A stretch of DNA of 64,000 nt from Isoetes taiwanensis (lineage: Eukaryota; Streptophyta; Lycopodiopsida; Isoetales; Isoetaceae): NCBI GenBank assembly GCA_021234155.1, contig JAJEKV010000003.1, forward strand, positions 23,345,569-23,409,568. The letters are read 5' to 3'. The notes beneath the pieces are model-generated. The model was given only the letters and a program-made list of their open reading frames with translations. It did no database searches and was not told the origin of the DNA. Shown piece after piece: positions 34,252 to 44,480 of the stretch. The first letter of the stretch is position 1; every line of letters begins with the position of its first letter. A program made the translations under genes and the position numbers.

Positions 34252-36645
34252 ATGGCGTTTTCCTTCGTTTCAACGATTAGAAGGAAAACGAAGTTCTAGA
34301 ACTATGGAGTTAGTTGGCATTTCAGTTAGCATTTCAGTTATCTTTGTCTTTTCCTCCCCATTCCATATTTAGTTCTTTCTCGTCCCTTTCTTCCTCATCA
34401 GCTTTCGTGCATTTTAATCCGGGCCATGGTGCTCACGGGCTTCGGCCCATGCAATGTATTTTTGTTTTCTTTGTACTTGTGGTCGCATGTCCTTCGTGAC
34501 GCTGCCTTTGTGGTGCGATGTAAAAATATACTTCCTTCCTTCCTTCCTTCCTTTCCTTTCCTGGTGTTGAACCATTCTCCCATGTTGCTTTAGGTGGGCC
34601 GATTTTGGTCTGCCAATTCTAGCTTGCCAAAGTTTCGTGGCTTGCGCAACGGCCCTGCAGGTCTGTTCTCGTGCCTTGCTGCCACAGACCAAACCTTCTC
34701 CTCTTTTCTTTTGTACAACAATCCCCTGCCTTCGGGAGTTTTTTCGTTAGTTTTCCATCTATTCTCAAGTAAAGGGCTTGCTTTGCTTCACGTCTCTTCT
34801 CCTGCATTTTATTGCATGCTATGGCTCCAAAAACCGGTGCAAAGTTTAGGAGGAAGCAGGCCGATTCTGAGCAAGTTCCAAGAAGATGGCTTAAAGCCAT
34901 GGAAAGCAGGCTTGAGGCTAAGTTTCATGATCTGAGCGGTTCTAAGAATGAGATTGCTGCTTTGAAATCCAAGATCTCTTCTCTCCAAGAGGAAATCCAG
35001 CGCAGGAGCAGGAAGCAAGAGCTCCTATCTTGAAGTATCACGAGAATATCAAAGAGTTTGATTTCTTGAATCAATTAGAAGATTTGTTTGCAGATTTAGC
35101 ACACCATTTGCGCTTGCACAAGTCTCTGGACGCAGTATAGCAGAAGCAATCATTGATAAAGGTAAGGCTCTACTTTCTAACAGACAAAATTTTATTTGCA
35201 TCAGGGATAGGGAAGGTCCAAGAGTTGCTGAATTCTACGAAATGGGGGATTTAGTCCTTGCTGATGTGAAAAAGGGCCTTGAAATGGGGTCTTTGCCCTT
35301 CTGATGGCTTTGGCTTAATATTCTCTTCTGTTAGATGTCTTGTAAGTTAATTCGGAAGGTCCAGGGATGCTTGGTCGAGATGTTTAAAGACTCCTGTTAA
35401 TTTAGTATGCTTCTGGGTTCCTTTTATTGGGTTTAAATTGATGAGGAATAGATTGTCTTTTGTTCAAAAGATGCAGAGCTTCAAAGAAAGCTTACAGATA
35501 TGTTGGATTTTCGGTCTCTCAAGATAATCCTTTCTCTTGTCTTGCGCTGCAATTGTCTGCCTGGCTACAGAAATTATTTACCTGTGTTAATCCTTTACCT
35601 CCGTCTATTACTTATCTGTGGTTACTTCGGCAACAAGAAGAGGCCTGTTGATTGCTAGACCTGGGTTTTCTTGATATAACTATAATTTTCATAAACCGAA
35701 GCCACTTGCCAGTGTCTGTCTGTCCTTTTGTAATCTCTGGCATCTTAACCTGCCTGGCCGAACCAAAACCATGGTCGAATTTAGCACAGCAAAATGAAGG
35801 CAAATTCCTAGCCCAACTGAAGGCATGATAGTATTACAAATCTTGAACGGAACTGAAGCCAAGAGCATCGTTCTTTCTTGCCGATCTGTAGCGCCAATCC
35901 ATGGTAGCCCTACTTTTCTATTTTCGACCTGACTATTTCTGAAGCCAAGATCGGAGCCGGCTAAAAGCCAATATTTTTGCGGTGTCAGGACTAAGCTAAT
36001 TCATTCTGAATCACGAATATGGCATCACAGCAGAAAATTTTTCTTTTAACTATATTGGTTGCAAATAGACCTAACCTAATGTTTCTGTTTTTGCTCTTAT
36101 CTTGCCTTATTTAGTCTTGAGATAGAATATCAAGCCTTCTAGGGCATACCAGTGTATAGGCCTAGGGTTGAGTTTTCCCATAATTTTAATTATAATAGAA
36201 CTCATTTTTCCATTAGGTTATAACTAATTGCTACATTTAGTTGATTGGGTTAATGTGAACCGGACAAAGCCATTGCAGTTTTGAGTGGTTGCTATATGTG
36301 ATGAGTGGTTGCTATATGTGATACGAGGTTATTGGCTCATATGCACTATATAAGGTCCTAACATCTGGATAACAAAGTTAATAAGCAATTTGCTTTCTCC
36401 GAACTTGACCTTAATACCTTCACCCATAGGTCCCTCCCTTTTCGTATCAAGACATCTTCATATTTCTTGTGCCGTTTACTTTGCCTTTGGATTTGACTAG
36501 TGCGTGGCCTTTTATTAAGGTATGTCTTTTCAAATGATCAACTTACCATTTTTCTTTCTTTTGCCTTTACTTAACTGGTTACCTTGCATCTCTCTCTGCC
36601 TCTTTTTCAGCATTCTTGTCTATGGCATACGTAGTAGTTCTAGAA
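34252..36645 (+). mobile_element. TSD-less element, long unit (first of a head-to-tail pair)
   Basis: Starts ATGGCGTTTTCC with a hairpin (GTTTTCCTTC/GAAGGAAAAC) and TTCTAGAACTAT, and ends GCATACGTAGTAGTTCTAGAA at 36645, directly joined to a second copy of the start. The host sequence (AAAATTTA/TCCCTATC) is known from copy 1 at 11905 and shows no duplication. The first ~160 bp match unit 2. Inside are a TTCC tract (34533-34556), a short coiled-coil ORF (34821-35033) and frame-broken coding-like sequence to about 35650. No Rep or helicase motif was seen. Confidence 0.65.
34821..35033 (+). CDS. Short basic, coiled-coil-like ORF in the long unit
   Basis: 70 residues from an ATG at 34821: a basic start (MAPKTGAKFRRK), then an E/K/R-rich heptad-like stretch with ALKSKISSLQEEIQRRSRKQ at the C-terminus. 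The next frame continues as FEFLNQLEDLFADL-like sequence, so it may be the first part of a longer broken protein. I do not recognise the family. It could be a captured gene fragment or an ORF1-like product of the parent element. Confidence 0.35.
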   Translation: MAPKTGAKFRRKQADSEQVPRRWLKAMESRLEAKFHDLSGSKNEIAALKSKISSLQEEIQRRSRKQELLS

Positions 36646-36894
36646 ATGGCGTTTTCCTTCGTTTCAACGATTAGAAGGAAAACGAAGTTCTAGAACTACG
36701 GAGTTAGTTGGCATTTCAGTTAGCATTTCAGTTATCTTTGTCTTTTCCTCCCCATTCCATATTTAGTTCTTTCTCGTCCCTTTCTTCCTCATCAGCTTTC
36801 GTGCATCCTCCTTTCCTTTCCTGGTGTTGAACCCCACCCCCCCACCCCTTTTGCCCATTACTGGACTTTAGTTGTGTAACTAACATTTTCTTAG

Positions 36895-37055
36895 AGGCCT
36901 TGTGCCTGGTGGAGGCTTTCATACCTGGTTGAGGCCCTTGTGCTTAGTTGGAGGACTTTGTGTCTGGTTGAGGCCCTCGTGCCTAGATGGAGGCCCTCGT
37001 GCCTGGTTGGAGGCTCTCGCGCCTGGTTGAAGGCCCTCGCGCCTGGTTGAGCCCT
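36895..37055 (+). repeat. Minisatellite of the short unit
   Basis: Units of the type GAGGCCCTCGTGCCTGGTTG repeat about eight times with drift. Counterpart of the reverse-oriented array at 4464-4622. Confidence 0.85.
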
Positions 37056-37281
37056 ACTGGCTTTTGGTTCTCTTTTTTGTGCAGGTAAGCAGTGATGAGC
37101 GTACTTTTGGCATTTTGGACAAAGATATTAGTTTTGGAGGCACAAAATGAAGATTGTTTATTCAGATATGACTCCATAAGCTGCTACTTCTTGCTAAATG
37201 TATTTTCACCCGACAAGGCTTGTCAGCATGAGGGTATAGAGTCTATTGTATTTAGACCCTAGCATAGATTAGTGATACCAT

Positions 37282-37332
37282 TATTGTCAGGGTTTTTCCT
37301 CGAAAACCCGAAAGGGCGAGGTTTTTTAATCC
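37282..37332 (+). promoter_or_regulatory. ENE-like U-rich stem-loop (RNA stability element)
   Basis: On +: GGG, five T, CCTCG, AAAA, CCC-GAAA-GGG, CGAGG, six T, AATCCC, with an outer CCATTAT/ATAATGG pair. Both U tracts and all stems are intact. It lies about 120 bp from the 3' end of the element, on its sense strand. Confidence 0.8.
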
Positions 37333-37450
37333 CGGCCATAATGGTCTCACTATCTAGGTCACAATATGTATTTGTTTTGAGTTTTGGTTATGGAAGGAGA
37401 TGCCCGGTAGCATAGCATTCTTGTCTATGGCATACGTAGTAGTTCTACAA

Positions 37451-38290
37451 TCCCTATCTTTGAACATGTACAAATTTCCATCATTGTTGCATTCCCTCAG
37501 ATATTTATCTATGCACTTATACCACTCCCTAGGTGCTTGTCTTAAACCATAAACTGCACGTTTTAATTTCTAAACCATGTTACTTCCTTCCCCAAAGCCT
37601 GGAGCTTGCTTCATATATATCTCTTCCTGCAAATTTGCATTTAGAAATGCAGTTTTCACATCCATATGATGTATGTCAAGTTTGAGTGCATTTGCTAGAG
37701 CTAACACAAGTCTAATACTTGTTAATTTGACAATTGGGGAGTATGTCTCTTCATAATCAATTCCTTTCTTTTGTGAAAAACCCTGAGCAACCAGTCTAGC
37801 TTTATACCTTTTGGTCCCATCAGAATTTGTTTTAATTCTATAAATCCACTTATTTCCAATCAAATTCTTATCCGTTGGAGATTCTGCTAGCTCATATGTA
37901 CCTGTTTCTTTAAAGGAATCCATCGCCTTTAGCCATTCCGACGCTTTTTCTGAGTTCACAGCTTCTTCAAATGATTTCGAAGTATCGGGTTCAAACACAG
38001 CCATCAATGATGGAAACCTAACTGGAGGTTTCCCAATTCTTCTACATTTTCCTGTGCCATATCTGCCATACACTTCAGGGTCATAGTCTATACCTATATC
38101 TTTAAGCTTTTATGTCTCTGTCTTCCTTTTTCGTTGCCTAGTCTCTGTGACCGGCACTGCTGATTCTGCTTGTGGCGCCTCACTATCCTCATTATCTGTC
38201 ACATTGTCTTCATTCTCTTCATCAGAACCAAAGTTAGCAGTAATATCTAAATTGCCATCATGCACAATGTGTTTTTCTACTTTCTCATGC
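37451..38290 (-). pseudogene. Ty1-copia copy 2, segment 2 (RT N-terminus and linker)
   Basis: Colinear with 11906-12760. An uninterrupted 167-codon minus frame (37570-38073) covers the linker and RT start: FEEAVNSEKASEWLKAMDSF, KWIYRIKTNSDG and MDVKTAFLNANL with the first catalytic Asp. Copy 1 is broken by several frameshifts in the same stretch, each at a CAG or CTG in this copy. It ends at TTTCTCATGC, where the 2.8-kb insertion begins. Confidence 0.9.
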
Positions 38291-38572
38291 ATAGGCATAT
38301 TCACCCCTTATTCCTTAATCTACACCGTACACAAAGTTCCTCGTTTGTGGGGTATGGATGTACAAAATTTGCTATACTGTATAACAAGATTTGCAAAATA
38401 CACTAAGATTTTAGGCAATATACTATATGGTGCTGATTTCGTACGTGCAAAACATAATTATAGGGGCTCTCGCTGCCCTACGTCACCCCCCGTGTGAATA
38501 TGCACCCAAATCAAAGGGGGTTTGAAGGGGGATTTAATATTAGAGTGTTGAATGTAATGGTTTGTGTGTCAA

Positions 38573-38602
38573 CCCAAAAATTTTTGGGCCCCTTCGGGGC
38601 CC
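38573..38602. other. Strong perfect palindromes
   Basis: Two adjoining palindromes: CCCAAAAATTTTTGGG, then GGGCCCCTTCGGGGCCC, the latter with a TTCG loop. Could form a stable hairpin in DNA or RNA. No family assignment. Confidence 0.7.
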
Positions 38603-39079
38603 TAAGAATTGATGAACGAAGTAGAAAATATTTTTAGTTATATTATATGTCATATTTGTTGTTGTATTAAAAACATATTTGGGCTGGAATTGTAATGATG
38701 TCGATATGTTTAAATAAGCATTTCTATGATACAATGTATAATAAACAAGTAGATCAAAAATTGAAGTCATTGTGAGGGTGACATTAGAATACAAAGGAAA
38801 CCATGGAATATTTAAAGGAAACCATGGAATATTTAGAGTGCATTTGAACTTCATAGCTTGCATCAGACATGCGATTAAACAGTTCATGCATCAGGGCAAC
38901 TTCATAATTCAAATAATAATGGCTAACAAATAATCTGGCTATCATGCCATTAGGACAACTTCATAATTCAAATAATATTATGGTCTATCTACTAGAATAA
39001 ATATTTAAACTAAATTTAGAGAAAACATACACTAATTAGCAATTTTTTTAATCATTTTTCTCAAGGATCTGCGAAGAAC

Positions 39080-39900
39080 CTCATATATGAAGACGTTGGT
39101 GCCTATAATGCCATCGCATTACTGCTCAGCTCATTTGAGCACTTGTAATGTTTAGCCACAGATAGCACTGCCAAGAAACTTGGCACTTTCCATAGTACTA
39201 TATCAAGTTTTTCCTTCAGACATTCTTCAATTTCTTCAACTGTAAATGGCTCCTTGTGTAAGAATTCCTGTAAAGCCCATCTAGATTACTGAGCCACAGC
39301 TCTATAGAATGTTGTTGCATCAAAAGCAACTCTGGTTTATGTGGCCTGCCTCTACAGCAATTATTAGATCCATACACCCATGGGAAGCTGAATATGAAAC
39401 ACACATTCCTTCAACATCGGACAGGGTTGACACTGTCCTAACTGCTTCAACTGACATTCCCAGCTTTACATCAAGAATCATCTGACATTCCCAGCTTTAC
39501 ATCAAGAATCATCTGCAAAGAGGCATCTCCAAATTATTAATTTCAATTTCGCAAAGACTACAATGCATAACATATTGCCATTGGAAACAACATTGAAAGT
39601 AATCTACATTCAACAACACGGTTATTGTAATTTGTTGCAGCAGTGACAGCTTTATTTGACTCTGTCAAACTCTTTGCTATCACAAATGTACCACGTTTTG
39701 GAAGACAAACATTCCTGACCCTGATGGGGTTAAAATCAATCAGCAATGCTACTCTATGGTTAACTGGCGTAATTTGATGATATTCTACAAAAGCCATGGT
39801 ACTTAAAACCTAATTTGTGGTACCTGATCCATTCCACTACTAGACCTAAGGTCAATCGTTGAAGAGGATCTGCAAACTGTGCTATATGAACATAATTGAG
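39080..39900 (-). pseudogene. Galactokinase gene fragment, at least four exons with introns
   Basis: Minus-strand exons in order: a piece ending SSSGMDQ with a CAG/GT donor at 39824; [20 protein letters not shown], then [11 protein letters not shown] (about 39590-39770); ILDVKLGMS, then VEAVRTVSTLSDVEGMCVS (39400-39512); and EFLHKEPFTVEEIEECLKEK, then SFLAVLSVAKHYK (39105-39265). These match the central and C-terminal part of plant galactokinase (GHMP kinase family; phosphorylates galactose at C1). N-terminal substrate- and ATP-binding regions are absent. A 31-bp tandem duplication (39451-39481 and 39482-39512) shifts the frame. Introns are kept, so the capture was at DNA level. Non-functional. 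Confidence 0.82.
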
Positions 39901-39959
39901 TTGCAGGCCCAAAACAGTGTGTTTGGGTATAGGCATACCTGCTGCCAATTAAAGAGCAG

Positions 39960-40870
39960 AGCTGCTGCAGAGCCTGGCCAGAACTTGGCATTTGGAAGCT
40001 TGAATTTATCGGCCACAGTTCGCATCCACACCACAAGCAAGGGAAGATACGGGGCTGCCTTCACAATTTTAGTCTTTTGTAAACTGGCCCGTTCAAATTT
40101 TAGTCTTGTGTTAGCATTATTCACACTGATAATGATGCCAAATGAGGTATAAAGGAAGAGGGCAGCACTTTACCTTTGATTGCCCTGATGTAGCTGATTC
40201 TTTCTATTTGATAATGCATTTCCTGAGTTGGATGAGTCAAAGATATACAAAGCAGCATTTCTGCTCCTAAAAATTCATCAACTACCGACATAGTGGGGTC
40301 GTGGAGATGCCTTTGAAATATACAGGAAAACAGAAGAGGAATGCCTCTGATTTCACCATTTTCAAGTTGAGTAGCTGCCCGAGTCTTTGCTGCCATGCTA
40401 TGCCTCTGGTTCGCCAAGTTCATACTGCCCCAAAGCTACCCTCAGGTTATGCGAGAGATAAGTATCTGTATCTTGGTGGTATAAGCCACCTAAACCTTAG
40501 AGAAACAACTCTAATGGCTCAGAGACACAAACACAATAAAAATCACACTCCGAATCCGTATTGACTACATCTGAATATGTAGCTTCCGCAGAACACAGTT
40601 TAGGGAAAACAGGAGAAGCTGGTAAAAGAATAAATTAGAGCAAAGATAATCAGTAGGAGCATCTCTTCAAAAGGAGCACGCATCTGCATCATGGTCTCTG
40701 TGATCTGTAACACGCCATCGACACCTTTGCAACCTGCCACAGCTACTAATCTAGCCATCAGAGGAAGCCATAGCGAGGAGAAAACTGCCGGAAATGGTCC
40801 TCTAAATCCCCTTCCCTCCAGAACCCTAAAGTCGAACCCTAAAGTTGAATGCCTCGTTGTTTGCATGGCC
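39960..40870 (-). pseudogene. Further exon-like segments of unknown origin
   Basis: Minus-strand open segments with splice-like borders: one ends LLFNWQQ at a GTAGGTATG donor (about 39940), one runs SVVDEFLGAEMLLCISLTHP to YIRAIKG at a GTAAAG donor (about 40175), and one begins MARLVAVAGCKG (about 40760). I cannot assign a family. They may belong to the same captured locus as galactokinase or to a second gene. Confidence 0.35.
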
Positions 40871-41098
40871 TTTCATAAAATTATATTAATTAAGGTTTTT
40901 AAGGAACAAAAATATGCAGACAAAACCATTGCAAAATCATAGATAAAATGTCATTCAAATATGAGAATCTAGTGTGCACTCTAGATATACTGATTAGTAT
41001 GTCTCGTGCAATACGCCCATGAAATCATATAAAAACCATGCCAAAAAGCGTATAAAATCACAGAAAAAACCCCCTGTTATAATGCTACATATTCATGC

Positions 41099-42553
41099 CA
41101 TACTGGAATTTCATGCCTATCTTTGTAAAATTTGCTTTCGTCGAACACAACATCCCTACTCGTTATTATTTTCTTTGTTTTGGGTATGAAGACTCTATAA
41201 CCTTTTGATTCTTCATCATAGCCGACTAGAAAACCTATTTCTGCTCTATCATCTACTTTAAGTCTCATTTCTTCTGGAATATGAACATATGTCAAACACC
41301 CATATGCTTTGAAATAATCATATGCACGAGTCATTTTAGTACATGTCCATATTTCTTCAGCAATATTTCCATTCAAGCTACTTGATGGCAACCTATTTTG
41401 TATAAAAAACACAGCTTTGACTGCTTCTTCCCAGAGGTAATTTGGTAAGCCTGCAAACTTTATCATTGATCTTACAGCATCTAAAACTGTTCTATTTTTC
41501 CTTTCTGCAACACCATTTTGTTGCGGACTACATGTGAGTTGCCTTTTTATTCCATGCTCAAGACAAAACGATCTAAAACTTCTTGAAAGATATTTCCCGC
41601 CTCTATCTGTTCTAATGCATTTAAGTTTACAACCTGTCTGTCTTTCCATTTCACGTACGTACAACTTAAATGTAGATAACAAATAGCACTTTCCCATTCT
41701 ACTAAAATCGTCAATAAAAGATATATAATACCTTTTAATTTTTCCTTGCACATTCAATAGACCACAAAGATCTAAATGTACTAGGTCGAGGGGACCCTTG
41801 GCCCTTTTCTTTGATCTGCTAAATGACAATTTAGTCAATTTTCCTAACATGCAGCCTGGACAAATGAATTTCCCATCTATATCATCTTCCCCATTAATAA
41901 ATCCATCTCATCATGTATTTAATGTTATTCATATGCGTATGAGCCAGCCTATGGTGCCAAGTTGATGATTTAGTCACCGACAACACACTTATACTTTTGA
42001 AGACTTTATTTGGCGAAAAAGATTGCCTACGTTTTTGCAAAGAATTTTAGTTCCCCTTCAAGCAAAACCTTACAGCCTTTTTGTTAAATCTAATCTCATA
42101 TCCTAAATCCACCAATTGACTTCGGATATAAGATTTTTATGCAAACCCGGAACACAAACAATGTTGAGACTTTTATAATAACTCTTACTAGAACGTGTGT
42201 CATGCGATGCCGGCATTAGTCGTGGACATGTCGAATGGGTAGACATAATGGGGTATGTAGGTGGAATAAAAAACACTAAATGTCCATGGATGTAATGAGT
42301 GCCAAATGTGAAGGGTTTACGAATATCAGGCATCTAGAAATGCATAAAGTGGAATCAAATGAGTAGGCATAATAGAATGCATAGAGTTTAGGGTGCTTGT
42401 GGTAATTTAGGATTTTTTTTTTAAGATTGTGTGGTCAACACATATGCAATTGGATGTTCTGTGTGGAAGACGTGTGTGGGTAGTGTAGTGCAGTGTAGTT
42501 TGTTGGGGTGTGCTTTTGTGTGAGACTTCATAGTATATATCTAGTGTAGTAGT
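41099..42553 (-). pseudogene. Ty1-copia copy 2, segment 3 (integrase, GAG-pre-integrase)
   Basis: Colinear with 12751-14221. A 257-codon minus frame (41077-41850) encodes the integrase core uninterrupted (HLDLCG, DDFSR, RTDRGGKY, SPQQNGVAERKNR), then the C-terminal part with FLVGYDEESKGYRV. GAG-pre-integrase (VCVPGLHKNLIS, about 42150) follows in sense-upstream direction. Gag and protease are missing as in copy 1. Similarity stops at 42553, 34 bp short of where the LTR would begin, so the outer LTR is lost. Confidence 0.9.
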
Positions 42554-43440
42554 AATGTGTGTATTTCTTCATAGCCATTGAATGTGCATGCATTTGAGAG
42601 TTCCTTTAGCATTGTCCAAGGTTAAAAACATTGTATTTAATATAAAAATAAAACTTAGAAACTCGACCTTTTGGGGTTGCTTTTGTCTTTGGAAGTTCTA
42701 GATTTTCTTGGCATGGGGGATACGTATCCTTGTCTTTCCATCCATAGTTGCATGTTACTTCCTCTCAATTCTTCAAAATTTATAATATGATGGATCTCCA
42801 AACTTCTCTAAACCCTTAAATGCATAGACCCTAGATCAATGCCAGCTATTATGCTTGTGCCTTGGTTTAAAAATGATCCCATATAGCCATTCAATATAAG
42901 AATACAATTTTCAAGAGCTTATAAAATTTATAAAGGTTCATAGACATTTTGGTGGTCTAAGGAGTGCATATGTTAAGGTTGAGAATAGCAATTAATAATG
43001 TCAACGTTTTGTATTCTAAAAATATCACACATATTAAAAATAAATGCCAGAAAAATATTACATGATAGAACTGAACAGATAAGTACTGAAACATTGCAAG
43101 ATAGATATATTAAGAGAATTACTTATAAAGGTACTTTTACAACAACATGAACATTTGTCGTGGTCATACTCGTGTAATACCTTCTAAATCATAAGCTGCA
43201 TTTATCTTTATGCTACCATAGGCTAACCACGTTGAGTGTGCCAATTTGCTTGTCAGTTTCTGCACATGCACATGTAGAATTACAAATTCAATAATTATAA
43301 AAAATGTAGTGTAAATATCAGTGCTCAAGGAGTATGGGGAAAACAAATAGAAGCCTCAAGAATGTTAAACTCCTAAACATTAAGTTTAATTGTACTTTAG
43401 ACCTGCAAATTTTGTTAAAAGCATTAAAAACATTCATTGA
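42554..43440. other. No gene identified
   Basis: AT-rich sequence between the copia truncation point and the kelch fragment. No repeat or coding signal stands out. Confidence 0.5.
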
Positions 43441-43479
43441 TAACTATCAATATCTGTGATTTCCAACACAGTGCTGGAA

Positions 43480-44480
43480 AAGTCTAACCTTGAAAAATGA
43501 ATGCAATGTTAATGTACATGTCATCCAATGCTTCCAATTCTTTATTGCAACCACCATAGAAGCAGAGAATTCCATTCTGGCCAACAGAATCTCCAGCAAG
43601 AGAGATACATGAAGACGGCTTGATCCCCGTGGTTTGAAACCTCACCCAAACCTTGGTTTCTACGATTACAAAATAATAACATGTTTAAAAGAGAATGATG
43701 GAGAAACATACACATGAGAATGGATTTGTAAGCTTAACAGGTTAGAATTAGCATAGACACACCTAAGTCAAGGTAGCGCAAATCATTGAAAAGCTGGCGA
43801 TTGTCCGTGAAACCACCAAACACAAAAGATATTTGTCAAAGCTTACAGTTGTATGACCTGCCCCGGGCAATAAGGGTCAATCAATGACTTCCAAGTCCTT
43901 CCAACTAAGTGTACCTGGTTGCAAAAGACATAATTAATGCTTTGGATACTATAAAATATTTTAAAAACAAATGTGCAAACTCCAATCTCAAATTCATTGC
44001 CATGCCTGCATCTAGAATGTGGACAGCCGTCAAATATGAATTGTCTGCATCCTCATCACCAATGATACCCAAATAATTTTTGTATGATGAACATGTATGG
44101 CTATCCCTAGGAACAGGGGGATTATCTTTTGTGGATATTTTGCTCCAAGTGAAGGTTTCTGTAAAAAAAAACAAATTTTGATTAAAGAAAAATGAAGCTG
44201 GACTTCAGTGATAATTCCTTTACATTCTAAACAATGGAGCTTGACTCCAGTAATAACATGCCAAAAACCCCTTTACATTTTGCAGAATCTGAGATCACCC
44301 ATCACATGCACTATGAAAAATTAGTTGCTTTATCACATAGTACTTTTCTGATCAAGGAATAAAGAATTGGAATAGTACACATTCATTTGTATACCTACTT
44401 GAAGCATGCAATCTGTAGCCATCCCTTTTGCGACCCCATATACGTAGAGATAACCACCACTGGAAATAAGACTCCAAACA
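43480..44480 (-). pseudogene. Kelch-repeat (galactose-oxidase-like) gene fragment with introns
   Basis: Minus-strand exons in order: GGYLYVYG (about 44400-44480); TFTWSKISTKDNPPVPRDSH, then TCSS and YLTAVHILDA after a T-rich acceptor (about 43990-44160); PGAGHTTVSFDKYL, then VFGGFTDNRQLFNDL in a shifted frame, ending at a GTGTGT donor (43763-43866); and TTGIKPSS, FYGGCNKELEALDDMY (43487-43660). Order and motifs match plant kelch proteins with PRDSHTCSS and GGCNKxLEALDDM. Changes such as GG to GD in one blade and a frameshift show it is a fragment. The carrier element is not identified; it lies between the broken copia unit and the gypsy element. Confidence 0.75.

Larger units (their letters stand above)
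36646..37450 (+). mobile_element. TSD-less element, short unit (second of the pair)
   Basis: 805 bp with the same start as the long unit and the same end (TAGTAGTTCTACAA, one base changed). It resembles the 777-bp copy at 4063-4839 along its length, including the minisatellite (about 36895-37055) and the ENE-like stem-loop (37282-37332). Non-coding. Its left end abuts the first unit with no spacer. Confidence 0.75.
38291..41092. mobile_element. 2.8-kb insertion carrying galactokinase exons
   Basis: Bounded by copia sequence on both sides (TCATGC at 38285-38290 and again at 41093-41098; single in copy 1 near 12750), so it is a transposed segment with about a 6-bp duplication. No clear long terminal inverted repeat is visible. 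An inverted pair GGCATATTCAC/GTGAATATGC lies at 38294 and about 38495. The class is unresolved (a Pack-type DNA element is likely). It carries multi-exon galactokinase sequence on the minus strand and other exon-like pieces at 39960-40870. Confidence 0.7.

Noticed and set aside
37282-37332. Coding for a conserved VFPRKP-like peptide
   Set aside because: The peptide similarity between copies follows from the conserved RNA stem-loop; reading frames around it are short and not conserved, and the stems vary in a compensating way.
34252-37450. Reading the two units as LTRs of a retrotransposon
   Set aside because: The shared start of both units covers only about 160 bp, the first unit lacks the second unit's minisatellite and stem-loop, and no primer-binding site, polypurine tract or duplication is present.
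38573-38605. Hairpin followed by CTAAG as a Helitron 3' end
   Set aside because: The CTAA overlaps the stem with no spacer, the family's own 3' ends look different, and no empty site supports it.
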